A stretch of DNA of 64,000 bases from Paralichthys olivaceus (GCF_024713975.1 NC_091096.1:3933501-3997500), one strand, 5' to 3'. Shown: positions 44,201 to 56,850, numbered from the stretch's first letter. Made by a program: numbers and translations. The notes: a model not told the origin generated them from the sequence alone.

Positions 44201-47200
44201 TTCGCTTTCCGACGGCTCCACATGCATATACAAACACCTAATTGGCTTCAAATGCCATCAGCGAGAAAAAGAAACGAAGAAACGCCGGAGGGAAGAATAT
44301 GCGAGAGAGGGAAATTGGAGGAGGAGAAGAAAGGCGAGAGGGGGAGGAAGGGCCGCTGAATAACATGAGAGAGAATGAGGGTGAGAGAGAGGCAGCGACG
44401 ACAGGAGGTGAAGCAGAAACATGGTCACGGCGAGAAGAGAAGAGCAGATGCAACAGGGAAGGAAAGCCACCAGAAGAAGAATTGACCGAACCCCCCACAC
44501 CCGTTTTCCTGAGCACCTCTGGGTGGTCCTTACTGGCTGTTAACTAATTAGCAGCATCTAACTTTGTGTCCCACCGATTAAACTGCGAGTACGTCCACAA
44601 GCCCTGTCCTCAGAAGAGTGGAGATTAAAAAGGGACGCTGCGATTTATTGAACGCAGCGTTGCCCTTTTACAGTGGCAGTGAGAGAGACCAAGCAGCTAC
44701 TGTCCCACTGGCATTTCGCTGCCATTTAGCCCAAAGAAGCGACACGTCTATCCAGAGGTAATTACTCCAATTATGAGGCTGATTATCTGCCTTTCTCAGA
44801 GCCCTGTTAATAGTGTGTGTGTGTGTTGCAGTCCCAAGTGCGTCAGGTGCGTTGTTTGGTTCAACAGCTGATGTGGAGATGCAGGGTTTTTCAGGAGAGA
44901 GGAAAATGGAAGCGTTGATGACGTTTTAAACGTGTGATCCGCTACAGAGAAGAAACGGGAAGAAATCTTGCTCTGTGAGGATTTGTTAAAGGAATTAAAG
45001 GAAAAATGAATGTCGACACCACGTCCGAACTTCTGACCAAACTCAACACTGACCTGTGATCACTCAGTAAATATAGTAAAGTGTTAGCGTTATTTAAAGT
45101 TGTATTTTTGTCTGTGTGATGCAGTTGAGTCCAATATTCAGTCGACTTTTATCTCAGTTTTGTTCTCCACCTAAAGGAAACATCTGGCTCTACAGCAGCT
45201 AAATGCTTCACGAGCTGCTTCCTGCGTCTGTCTGTGTTTTGAGCCTCTTCACAGAACGCAGTCTGCCTGGAAATGAGTTTGAAGAGCGTTGTGAGATTGA
45301 AGTTAAACACAGCAAGGCTGCAGAGTTGCAGAAAAGAAAAAGCAGTTAGCTGAGAAAAGCCCCAAGAAGTCGTGATAGATTACGAGACTCAAAGTGTTTT
45401 TTGTTTCGTATCAAAGCTCTCCACAGAAAGCAAAATTTTAAAAGCTCATTCTCCAACAAGAAGAAGAAGAAGTCACAGTTCTCAAAGGGCTGATGTTCAG
45501 TCTCTTTCCTGACTCCTCTGCTTAGGTGAGATGATGTAAAATGAGAAATTCATAAGTCAAGTCCTGGTACTGTTGCTGAAGCAGTTGCTAAGATACTGGT
45601 GCACTTGATGAATGGGCTCATTACTTGAAGCAACAGTTTCATAAGTGTGACTCGAGTTCATTGCTTCTCGTGCAGAGAAAGTTCATTTTGGTAACTTTGA
45701 TAAACGCCGTCAGAAGTTCTTTTTTTTTTTTTTTTTTTACAGCGAGGCTCCTTCATGCCAGAATTTAAATACAAAATAAATGGGAAGCTGATCATTTAAA
45801 GCAAAGGTGATTGGTTTTTGGAAATTATCCAGTGAGATTGGGATTTGGTGTTAATTTTGAAATGGACGGTTTAAAGTGGCACTTGAACACACCGGAGATC
45901 AGCTCAGAACCAGATCTGCTTTCTGTCGCCTTGTGATCTGTGACCTCAGATATGAATTCCGGAGGAGTGGATTAGTTTCAGGGGCTTTCACACCTACTTT
46001 GTTTGGTCTCCACCTTCAGACTTCAGAAATAAACCACAGTCCAGATCGATGCACCACAATGTAGTCAGACTCGCAGTGTGAAAAACTCTCTGTTCTCTAA
46101 TTTCCTCCATTCAAACAGAAATACTACCTTTTAAAACTACTGAGTATAATGGCCCATTTATAACACGCTGACATCAGACGGAGAAGCTCTCTCACCTCAG
46201 TGTCCAATTAGCGCGTTTACCCGGATGTCTCGTTTCCATCTCTGCCGATCGGAGCTGATTAAGACCTGTGTCGTTTGACTCTGCAGCAGAGAGTGAAGGA
46301 TGATTGTTTCCATTCCGATTGCAGAAGCCCGGTGTTTTAATGGGTTTTGGACCAGAGGACGACATGAACCTTGGTCGAGCTGAAGTTGAGTGGCCGGTTT
46401 TATTCCTGCTAATAAAGGAGGCTCCATCCAGCGTCCTCCTCGTCCTTTCCCTCATTTGGGGATGAGCACTCTTTCAGAGCCCACTCGTCCATTCTGCATC
46501 TTGAACTGCTTCTGGAGGGGTTGTTAGGGTTGAGATGTCGGCCTCTTGATGTGGGTTCAGGGACAAGTGTGTGTGTGTGTGAGCGACACCGAGGGCAGAG
46601 TGGCAGTGACAGCGTGACTGGAAACACCCCACTGACTAATATCCATGGGTGTGAAAAAGGCAGCTGTCGACAGGCTATTGATATTCATGTGACTTCAGGA
46701 ACATCAATCACTGTTGAAAATGACGGCTGCTCCTCAAATCTAAGATTCACATCTCACAGAAACATATTGAAGGAGAAACAAACCGTGCGTCATATAGTGA
46801 TGGAAACAGCTGGTTTCCATGAGAGCATGAGTAGTGATGACATTTAATGTATCGCAATGTTACGTCTGAGTGTGTCAAAGGTAAAAGTATGAAGTTTCAA
46901 AATATGAAGTATGAAACCAGCGATTTAGTATTTAAACATTGTTGGATTCATGAAATCAAAATCAATAAAGATAGAACGAATAGAACCAGAGATTGTCTGG
47001 ATGAAGGAAAAATATTTAAAAAAGAGAAAATTCCTGTGCATTTCGTCCCTCGTGTCTCTGCAGCCGTCTCCTCCCACAACCCGTCTTTCCTCGTGGCCTC
47101 TTCATAACATTACGGAATAGGAAAAGGCTGCAGGCTTTTTGTTTCCCATCAAGGTTTTCACTCCTCTGGGACTTTTTATAAGAGATATTTTTCCCTGGTT

Positions 47201-49491
47201 CATTTGATCTCGCTCCGTGTTGATATTATGTTTGAAGTTTGAGTTTTTTTTGATGCTCGTAGTTCCTCAGAGACGATGTCACTCACGGGGAAGAAAAGTA
47301 ATGACACAAAAAGTGGTGCAGGGTTGTTGACAGAGATTTTCATTCACATTTTGCTCAAGACTGTGGGGTCAATTTTGACTCAGTCATGCATGAGATGTTT
47401 CACCCAGGATCAATTCCGCCAACATGTTTTGTAACTGCAGATAGAAAGACAAGAAGAACACTGTGGGCTATTTCAGCTGTGTCTCTGCCAGGTCAATAAA
47501 CACACTGTTTTTGTTTCTTTCCTCAAGAACAACTTGAGGAGGATAAATTGCACAGTAACGGAGGTAAAGTATCGTCACCTGAGCTCCAGAAAACATTCAT
47601 CTTTGCTGCTCACCCTCAAGTTTCTCGCCTCTCGTCGCTTTTTCTTTCTCATTCAGCAGAAAGTTTAGTTTCGGTACATGTCCGCTTGTGTTATGACTCA
47701 TGCAGCTTTGCCCTGTTCTGTCATGGCGCACACTTCCATCTCTCCGCCTCTGTTTTTTCGCTCCATCAATTCATGCTTCCTCGGCATATTTGAACACCAC
47801 CGCACTTCTGATATGTTCCCATCAGATAACAGTTGAGTTAATTATTCATTACCCCAATTGGGCACATTTGCTGGTCCTACCTGTCCGCCTGCTGCCAGGA
47901 TTACTCTTTACTGCTCCCATCAAGAAGTGAGCGAGTTAATGGATGTTTTAGTATTTAAAGCATGTCAAGAACCAATTTAATTTAACTCGATACACGATAA
48001 TACACACAAATGTTCATCCACATTATCAAAAAACATGTTTTCTCACTCAGCACAAGTGCTATCTAGACATTTCAGACAGTTCTGCATTTTAATTGCCCAG
48101 GTTTCTCCCGAGTGCTCTCACTGTCACTGCTGATATATTATATTAAATTCAACAGCAGCCTCTTTTAATACTTTCAACCGTTTTCATGGAGACTCACTCT
48201 TCAGGAGAAAGTAGTTCCGATGAGTAGCTCTTTGGATTCGAGTGACCCGGAGATTATTATTTTTATTCAGGGGCAGCATCCTTCGGAGGCTGCATTTGAA
48301 GACCGATTGTGGCACAACTAGTCCCAATTTGAAGGCTCCTTCAAATGCCCCCCCCCCCCCCCCCCCCCGGGCGACGGAGGCTTCACTGGCTGGATCCTTC
48401 CCGGGCCAACATTTCCCAGGAATCATTGCGCTTCAGGGATGAACTGTTTTTAAAATAAAACCCATCTCTTCAGAGTTTTCAATAAACCAAAGAACCTTCT
48501 CGTCGTTACGTCTGTTGTTCGGCAATGATTGTGAGGGTGGGACAAGCTGGTGATGCAATAAGACCAGACTGTCCCATTTCATTTCAGAGGACGCGTCCCC
48601 TGAATTGAGACACAACTTCTTCAGTTGGTCACTGAAGTGCAATGATCAGTCGTAATAAGGCTGAACTCAGTCCTCAGTAGAAAGTAGTTCCAATGGTTTT
48701 TTTGGATTTAAGTGACTGGGACACTTTCTGGAAATGTTGCTCTCTCAAATGTCATTTTAAAAAAGCTGCAGGGAACATAAACAAGTCCATCCACGGAGGC
48801 AAAGATCTTAGCAAGAGACCTTTCAAAACCTGGGCAAATTAAACCAAAAATCATTTGCATGATTCAACACTTCTACAGATAAGTGAGAAAACATGTTGTG
48901 TCATAGTGTGAACCTCTTGATATGAATATTACAACCCTGGCAGGTGTGATGTCCATTTTACCACAAAGCTCTCTCGACTCCTCCAACAGGGAGCCAGGCG
49001 AAGCAGGACTGGTCCATCCAGTGGCCCACCTCTGAATCGGGCAAGGAGAACACTCCGGTGTGCCAGCCTGAGGCCAGTCAGTGGATCCGCTTCCAGCTCT
49101 CCCAAAGCCCCAAAGTCCAGTCCAAGTACAACCAGCACATGTGCCACAGCCCCCAGGCCCTGGCCCCCCCTTTGTACGTCGATCGACTCACCGTCGACAG
49201 TTCAGCCACAGGGCTCTTCCCTTCCCTGGACTTCGGTCATCGGTCCCTGCCCCCGTCTCCCCGCCAGAGGCATTTTGGCCACACGCCTCCTCGGACTCCC
49301 CTGGTAATCAACACCATGACCCCGCCGGGCACTCCTCCCATGCGGCGGAGGAACAAAGTGAAAGCCCCTGGAACGCCGCCTCCGCCCAGCCGCAAACTCA
49401 TCCATCTGCTCCCGGGCTTCACCGCACTGCACCGCAGCAAATCCCATGAGTTCCAGCTGGGGAACCGTCTGGATGACACGCAGACACCAAA
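31427..49491 (+). CDS. ksr2: Kinase suppressor of Ras 2, N-terminal part (first four coding exons)
   Basis: Scaffold/pseudokinase that joins Raf, MEK and ERK at the plasma membrane. Visible exons: join(31427-31600, 39108-39248, 39751-39901, 48990-49491), 322 residues plus two bases; human KSR2 is about 950, so the C1 and kinase domains lie beyond the right edge. The start [16 protein letters not shown] fits human KSR2. Residues 10-155 form the coiled-coil/SAM-like CA1 domain ([47 protein letters not shown]). Exon 4 encodes the proline/serine-rich region with [28 protein letters not shown] and the 14-3-3-type site [12 protein letters not shown]. Introns of 7.5, 0.5, 9.1 and over 14.5 kb fit the very large vertebrate gene. 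Confidence 0.97.
31601..39107 (+). other. ksr2: KSR2 intron 1
   Basis: 7.5 kb with no convincing exon. Holds a CTG-rich patch (31920-31945), an approximate 50-base direct repeat (32221-32275 and 32345-32392), dispersed repeat copy B (33580-33780) and a short CA run (34858-34877). The acceptor-like site at 35030-35043 is discussed under findings. Confidence 0.7.
33580..33780 (+). repeat. Dispersed repeat, copy B
   Basis: One continuous copy matching the split copy A at 9836-9900 and 10640-10800: 'gtttccaggggaccaa', 'gtatttgcacg', 'gtcaaattgataaagttgttt' and 'ccggccac' in order. Confidence 0.6.
39108..39248 (+). CDS. ksr2: KSR2 coding exon 2
   Basis: 47 codons, [16 protein letters not shown] through NLRKEVTQ. 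Acceptor TCTCAG, donor GTGAGA. Confidence 0.96.
39705..39740. repeat. (TG)18 microsatellite before KSR2 exon 3
   Basis: Pure 36-base TG tract ending 10 bases before the exon. Confidence 0.97.
39751..39901 (+). CDS. ksr2: KSR2 coding exon 3, between (TG)n and (CA)n
   Basis: 50 codons plus one base, [15 protein letters not shown] through CLRKAHQL. The acceptor follows (TG)18 by 10 bases, and a CA array starts 8 bases after the exon end. 151 nt, so skipping breaks the frame. Confidence 0.95.
39910..39974. repeat. (CA)n microsatellite after KSR2 exon 3
   Basis: About 65 bases of CA with one CG interruption, starting 8 bases past the exon. Confidence 0.97.
41173..41240. repeat. (AC)34 microsatellite
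   Basis: Pure dinucleotide tract in KSR2 intron 3. Confidence 0.97.
48190..48440. mobile_element. MITE-like element with C21 run
   Basis: Contains 'gcatccttcggaggctgcat' and the near-palindrome TTTGAAGGCTCCTTCAAA, a pattern I associate with a fish non-autonomous DNA transposon, then C21 (48348-48368). Its first 50 bases recur imperfectly at 48672-48722. Confidence 0.45.
48990..49491 (+). CDS. ksr2: KSR2 coding exon 4 (proline-rich, 14-3-3-type site)
   Basis: [21 protein letters not shown] through DDTQTPK. Acceptor CCAACAG, donor GTAAGT, phase 2. Confidence 0.97.
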
Positions 49492-50928
49492 GTAAGTGTT
49501 CAACCCGCCCCTGGTGGCGGCCATTTTGGATATTTGTGTGTTCACTTCATGCTAATTCGTGATTAGCAGACAAACAAAATGATTCATTTAATTTAATCCT
49601 TAACACAAATTCATTATGTAGGTTAATTAAGCTCTGATTTATATTTATAATTTCAATGAATCACATAATTGATTGCAAATGAGGTCTTTAATGTTTGTGT
49701 AGCTAATTGAGTTTTCAGTTAAAGATCAGGGCCCATCCAGAAACATAAGAAATCTGACAAAATGCACACAGACATTGCTCTGTTCTCCTGTTTACTTAAC
49801 TTTTACCTCTTTCAAAAACTATTGTGACAAATAAATCAGGTCGGATGGAGCTTTTTAAAAATTTATTCAGGTTGTTTTAATGACAAGTAATCTCAGCTTT
49901 CTAGATAAAGGTATAAGGTATAATATTCACATCTGGATTGTAGTGGATTACAAATGTAAAGTAGTATTAAAGGGAAATACACAAGTAGAAATACCTGAAA
50001 ATTGGACTTAAGTACAAAATGTAGTTGGGTATTAGGTGTCATTGGCTTTAGCAAAAACACAATGTGTATTGATGCGAGTGACGTTTGCATCGTTACATCA
50101 ACACATATAATAACTATTGATCATCTCATCACAACACATTGTTCAGTAGGTGCACAAATTAAAAGTGTGTGAGAAAGTTGTTTTTTGAACGATGTCCTGT
50201 GTTGTTCTTCAGGACTGAGGCTACATGGTTCTTATTGCACAAATTTGTTTCACAGTCAACACTATCTTGTTTATAAAGTTTCTCAGAGACAATATTCCGC
50301 GTTAGCGCTGGTCGCTCAATTTCAGCAAATGAGCTGCCTGAAGCGCACCTCGCTTCCTTCTGATTCAAGCAGCACAGACACACAGAAAGTTTGTGTTCCA
50401 CCTTTTCTTCCCGCAGTTTTACCACAACACAATCTTCCACCGGTGCCCCATCAGATTAATTCCCAGGAAGACATCATTGCCCATAAAGAACCAACAGGCT
50501 GTCGGTAGAGATAAGGGGCCGTGGGCTGAGTTCCTGCCCGGCCGTGCCTGTGTCTGGTGCTATGCTGATCAGATTTGGCCACAAACAGGGACCGGCCCTG
50601 GTTGGTAATCAGGAACCAGAGTCTGCCTCAGGAGAGTTGCTCTCATTTTGTTAATGCCATTAGATGACAGTGTCCTATCACTGCTACACTTGGTAAGTTA
50701 ATATTTGGGAGTTGTCCTCTGCCGCTGCGATGGCCATCTGGGTTATATTCGGCGTGTGCTCGGCTGCGGACAGGGCTGCATCCTCATGTCGGTGCATGTG
50801 CGTGTGTGCAATGTGAGGGGGGATCATCGCTGCGGTGAATAGGCTCAAACGGCATTAGGGCATTGATTACCGGTCCCTGAGCACTGATAGACTGCAGGCT
50901 GCAAGTCGAGCCCCTCTAATCAATGGCC

Positions 50929-50952
50929 TGTGTGTGTGTGTGTGTGTGTGTG
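50929..50952. repeat. (TG)12 microsatellite
   Basis: Pure TG tract in KSR2 intron 4. Confidence 0.95.
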
Positions 50953-51340
50953 CCTGGAAATGTTGCGAGTCATCGAGACGGGGCAGAGCTGCTGGCTTCT
51001 CTGGTCGCCAAGTGCCTCTCATGATGCATCATAATTGGTTGGAGGACGGTGCTGGCAAGCATCAAGTCGGTGGTTCAGTTCTGGCACGAGGCTCTCGGAC
51101 TTGTTTGTATCTGCACGAGGGAATCGGCCTCGTTTGAAATTTGGCATCTGAGCGTTTTTCCTCGAGGCTAAATACCTGAAGTTAAAAGCTTTTACGTTTC
51201 TGCCACACACAGAAAAATACGGGGTGGTTTAATTTACCTGAATGTGGGGGGAGGGGTTAGTTATGCGGAGTTGTGTTGTATTTGTGTAACCCAGCCGCTG
51301 TGGTTGGATCAGTACTAGTGATGTATGAGAGATCTCAGGT

Positions 51341-51436
51341 AAGGTGTGGCTTTGGCTCAGGTGGTGGAGCGGGTTTTCCCCCAACGCGAGGATCAGCAAC
51401 ACTGAACGCAAGACACTGAGCTCCAAATTCTCCTGT
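51341..51436 (+). mobile_element. Degraded tRNA-derived SINE
   Basis: An A-box-like 'tggctcaggtggtggagcgg' is followed by 'gaggatcagc' and 'gcaagacactgagctcc', the order found in common fish tRNA-derived SINEs. The B box is decayed and the 3' end unclear. Confidence 0.7.
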
Positions 51437-52930
51437 AATATGATATGCGATCAAAAACAGGCTGCATGAGGAGCGGATGGAACATTAAACACATTTTATT
51501 GGATTAAATTAACTCAGCGTGTGTTCGGTCCAATAGTAACTCAAAACTGTGTTTGAAAACTTCCCTGATTGGTTCATTAATTGGGTCGTTTTCACGTTAC
51601 CTTATTTTTCTCTGAAAGGTTCATGATGAAAAACAACCGACCCTGATTTTTTAAAAACTTTTCGTACTTTCACCACTTCTCTGTGATTCCCCGCTCCTTC
51701 CACACGATGCATAATTCCACCTGTCACCAACCCCAGGATTTTAATAAGCTCGCTGTGCTCCTTCAGGTCCTCATTCTCTCTTGCTTAATTGCCTGGCACT
51801 GCAGCCAGGACACAATAACCAGAGATTACCCTCTGACCCTGAGAGACATTTTTCTCCATTTATCTTAATGAGATATGCCCAAATATCTCATTATCACTGC
51901 GTACAGTAACACAGAGAGCTGAAGTGCAGGGATGCAAAATAAAATACTGACAGAAAACTGAGGTTTGATTCCAGCTCTGATAGAAAGGTTAAATTATATT
52001 ACTTTCTTTTTTGGCTCGGAAACATTCAGCTAGTTTCGATAACTTCAGAAATAAAATGTTTTTAAAGAAATATGAATTTAAATGAATTGTTTTCTGCTTT
52101 GAGATGAGATACAGTACTCTACAGTACAGTTGAATAAAATAATATTAGAGGATTAAGTATAGAATCTTTCTGTAAAAAAAATATATATATTGTAAAAATA
52201 TCAATATACAGAATCAGTCCCTGATAGAAATAACAACAGACAATAGAAATAATAATAAAAAAACAGTAATATTTCACATAGTGCACACAGGTAGTAATAT
52301 TTCATTTCTATTGGATATAGTGTTATATTATATATTATAGTTATATAGTTTTCAAGCACATGTTTTCTTGTCATAGTCACTTCAATGTGACAACTGAAAA
52401 GATTGTACAAGTAACTGATAAACAAGTTTTTTTTACCCCCATTATGCTTAATACTCATGTTTTTGGCTAAATACACTCTAAAAGGTATTTATTAAAGATG
52501 GCTTGATCATCTTTTGTCCCCAAAATAGGCTGTAAGCCCTTAACAGCCTTTATTCCAAATTATAATAACCTCTATTTCAATGTTAATTCATCCTCAGCTG
52601 TGTGAGATTTTGTTTTTCAGAAACTGTACAAGACTGTTTCTGCAATCACTAAAAAAACAAAACAAACCCACGGCGAATACTTTGGTCTGTGTGTGCGGAC
52701 CCTCGTCTTCTGCTTTATAGATCTGTGCTGCTCGGCTTAATGTGTTTGTCTGTGTGTTTTTCTTTCTGCCCGTTTCCCTCCCGCCCCAGAAATAATGAGC
52801 AAATTGCCTCCTTATACCGATGCGCTCAGTAATATCTACATATCCAAGAAAATCTCACCCCCCGAGATGAAACAGCCGCCAATTTTGTAAGTCGCATTGA
52901 ATGAGTGGAAAAAAAACAAATCTTTCAGCT

Positions 52931-52957
52931 GTGTGTGTGTGTGTGTGTGTGTGTGTG
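52931..52957. repeat. (GT)13 microsatellite
   Basis: Pure GT tract in KSR2 intron 4. Confidence 0.95.
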
Positions 52958-54564
52958 GGGCCACCTGTCATGTGCAAGTGCAAATATTATAATTTTCATT
53001 TCAAATTAATTTGTGTTTTAGGAGTGATCTGGTTCTTCTGTCTACAGAGACATGTGGGTCTGTTCAGGTTTGTAAGATGCTCAAATCTCTTTGAGCCGCA
53101 TTGTGAGGTCATTATTATGAGGTCATAAGTGACTGGGCGGAGCCGAAGGGTAATAACGAATAGATAAACAACAACAATCGTAACGATAATAATATGACTC
53201 ATATAGCACCTTCATCAACCACAAACAAAAAACCAAACGGACAGGATTGAAAACTTAACCTTCATAGTGGAGGAAATAGAAGAACAGATTCTTTAAAATC
53301 TATTTGGAATCGTGAGAGATGATTTTAAAACAGACAGCGACGTTAGAAGTCTGAGTTCCTCATGGAAAACTTCCAGACCCCCCCCCCCCCCCCCGACTAT
53401 TAATCACACATTCAAATCACAGGAAGTCATTTAGTTTAAAAACATTACTCAATTAAAGAGAACCAGGAAAAGGAGTACATGTTTTCTATATCTAAAAATC
53501 TCAGCTTTTTTCTTCCCTGCAGCTTGCAACCTGAAACCAAATCAAAATTGAATTAGTGTGAAATTCATCAATGACCTTTTGAGTCTGGTTTTTGATCCAT
53601 AAGACACAGAAGCACAATTTGTCCGCTGGGAGCAACAGAGGAAGGAGCAAACATCAGATAGAGGAGACGGCTGTTGTCTCCGTTTCCCACACACGGCAAA
53701 CATCAGCGTCTTACAACAACGACTGCGGCCGCTCCGTAACCTCAACCGTGTAGTTATTATTGTCGCCATGACAACGAAGGTCCCCCGAACCTGAGTAAAG
53801 TGGAAATGACACGAGGACGCTGCTGGTTGTTTCCTGTTTTCAACACATAGTCCATGTTTGTGTCTCTTTTATCGTAACAAAACTAAATATATACTTTACG
53901 TTTAAAAGCCGTGGCTCCAGCCCTTTAAAGGACAAGTGGTGGATGAATGTATGGGTTTTAAACCTGTGACCTACATCTTAGTTAACAGTCTCTACAGTGG
54001 CACATGCTCTTCGGCGCAATAGTCCTTGAATGGAGACTGAAGACTTCAGCGATATTGATAATATTCTCTGAGTCGTGTAATTTCAGAGGATGAAATTGAA
54101 TTTATGTTTCCAGACGATCTTTGGTAGATTCTCACTGAGCAGATTCCTCTTGTTCCTATGGTAATGGCTCTCGGTTAATAGATCTTATGTAAAATTAGAA
54201 CTACGGGCGTTTCTTTTACAAGTAGCATGATCTCGCCAATTAGTGGCCTGAAGCGTGACGGTGTTTGACGCTGTGTCACCTCAGTGTCCTTTCTTTAAAG
54301 TTGGAACCAATAAACTAACTTTATTTCACACCATTGATTGTGTCCAGTTTAAAATCAACTCAACAGTTTTTTTAAATGTGCCTCACGTGTTCCCTTCGGA
54401 GATTGGAATCAAATGTTTTTTTTTAATATCAGCGCATTTAATATCATTATTAACGTGAGAATCACTTAATGATGTCATCCTTTCACCGCATTCACTAATT
54501 TGACTTTGAAATTTGGGACCCAATTTCTTCAGTCAATCAAATGGCTTCCCACCCGACTGAGCAC

Positions 54565-54682
<118 letters not shown>

Positions 54683-56258
54683 TGGCTCATGCTCCGTAAA
54701 TCAATCAAACCAGCGGTGCACAGTCGAGAGGTTTGCTAATCACACTCTATTCAGTCTTTGAAGGATTTTCCCGTTGTCACTGATGCGCTGAAAAATAACT
54801 GATCATCTAAATTATAAATCCACTCCAGTGTTGTTGTAAACACTTCAGTTGAATATTTGATACATGGACATGGATCGTCACTCACTGACCAACACGCTGA
54901 CACCGTCACACAGGATGGGAACGCAGGAGCGAAACGAGATCAACAACATCTAACGGCCTTTGAGTCGATCACTGATTTGTGTGTGTGCGCATGAGGAATT
55001 TTCTCTTTTTTAGCCAATTCAACATGTTTGACTTGGAGGTCACATACTTGCACAATTAATACTTTTACACGCAGACTCAGAAACTAAAGCTGTTTCTCTG
55101 CTTTTTGACTTTCAAGCTTTTCGCGCCTCTTATGGCCAAAGACTCACTTGACATCTTCGTCAGAGTCTTCTACTCGTGTGGCACTTCTTCATCCTGAGAT
55201 GATTTGTTTACTCTTTGCGGCTGTTGCGTGTGTTGGAAACATCATCAACGTGCCGTCTCGCTCGCAGTAAATCCTGCGGAGGATCTCCTACTTTGCTCTC
55301 GCATCTGCTCCTTCGGATATTCTCTCCAGATGTAAACGATTTAACAAAGATATGAACCTTCGTTTGGACGTTCGGGTGTGAAAACGCCCTCTGCTGATGG
55401 TTTTACTTAGAAAACATAAGTTCATGCACCGGATACTCTGCACCTCTTAAACTTTTTCCAGGCAATTTCATTTTGCTTATGTTGCAGCCTTTTCTGTCTC
55501 CTGCCTTTATTCCTCCCCCCCACTCCCCCCTCCCCCCCTCCCTCCTCTGTGCCCTTTTCAAAGCAGAGAGGCTCTTTGGGCTTGAGTGTCAATTAATGAA
55601 CCTCGTTGTCTATGTTAATGATTAGTAACATGTGTGCGCGGAAAAGGCCAAGTGAGTTTTCAGTCTGTCACACTCTCCCACTCGCACACATCACAGCAAC
55701 ATGGCTCTGGAAAGTGGGCGTGTTTGTTTTTTCCACGGCCTCTTGTCTTGCCTTCCCCCCGCCACTGGAAATGGTAATATCATATAGTTATTGCCACCTT
55801 ATGAGACTTTCAAAGCTTTCTGAATGTTAAGCACTTTCTTATTGAATTGGATGTTTGCTAATAAATCACATGGCGCCGAGCGTTGGCATGATTCACCCTC
55901 TGCTCCTCTCGGGGTAATTCTACCATGCAACACTCAGGGGAAGCAAATTTGCATCCATTCCATGACTAATTTAGCTGTTTGCTTTCACTGAGCAAGTGTA
56001 CACATCATATATTCCTCTCCCCTCGATCGTTTCCCCTTTCTCTCTCTGTTTCCTTTCCTTTCTCTCTCCCCCCCCCTGTCATTATGCGTCTCCTTTGAGA
56101 AACTGTCAATGTGTTATTTTTCTACCAGTTCACTCAGAAATATGTTTTTTTTCTTTAATTGGATTAATTTTCTCAGTGTTGCAAAGGAAACTGTGATGAG
56201 GTCGTTTCTCCGTTGACGCAGAGATCAAGTGTGGAACATCACTCTGAGGTGTTAGATT

Positions 56259-56850
56259 CTTAAAGGAGACATATTCTGCTCTTATTCAAGTTCATGATTT
56301 TAGTTTGTGTTAGCGTTTGAAAAGGTTTACATGCGCTGATGTTCAGGAAACACATCACTTTCCTCAAACTGTCCACTGCTGCAGCTCCTCTTTTCAGCCT
56401 CTGTCTGAAACACTTGGTTTCAGCTCCTGTCTCTTTAAGACCCCCCCCCCCCCCCCCCCGATGAAGCCCAGTCTCCTCTGATTGGTCAGCTGGTCAAGAG
56501 GAAATCCTTATGTCTGACACGCGACCGCTGTAGATTCTCGTTGGGATATGATGTTTATACAGCAGATAGCACAGAGCTAAAATTAGCTTGTGTTTTCTTG
56601 GATTCAAAAGTTTGGTTCAAAAGTTTGTTTGAGTGTAATAAAATAGTCTTAGTTTTATTATGTTGTTTATTCCACTGACGGAAGCAGCTGCTGTGCAGAG
56701 AGCCCATATGTTGCTGCGCCACTGTCACCGTGTTCCTTTTTGACTCATAATAAATAACCACTATAAATGTGTATTTTCCTAAAACTTTGATTTGAGCTAT
56801 TTGAATCACTGACATTTATTTTTTGGAGACTATTTCTGGACTTATTCACT
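56259..56850. mobile_element. Non-autonomous transposon-like block
   Basis: 'cagctcctgtctctttaaga', C19 (56441-56459), then 'agcccagtctcctctgattg' and 'gtcagctgg' match a very common fish interspersed repeat in order. Ends approximate, no coding capacity. Confidence 0.6.

Larger units (their letters stand above)
39902..48989 (+). other. ksr2: KSR2 intron 3
   Basis: 9.1 kb, no exon found. Contains a 68-base (AC)n tract (41173-41240), T runs (about 41370-41390 and 45719-45738), a C-rich stretch (43141-43190), a second G4-like motif (43329-43351) and a MITE-like element with a C21 run (48190-48440). Low-repeat stretches at about 43940-44080, 44560-44820 and 47810-47930 look like candidate regulatory DNA. 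Confidence 0.6.

Noticed and set aside
44242..44547. 101-codon glutamate/arginine-rich frame in KSR2 intron 3
   Set aside because: Arises from a purine-rich (GAGA-type) stretch; both strands are open because of composition.
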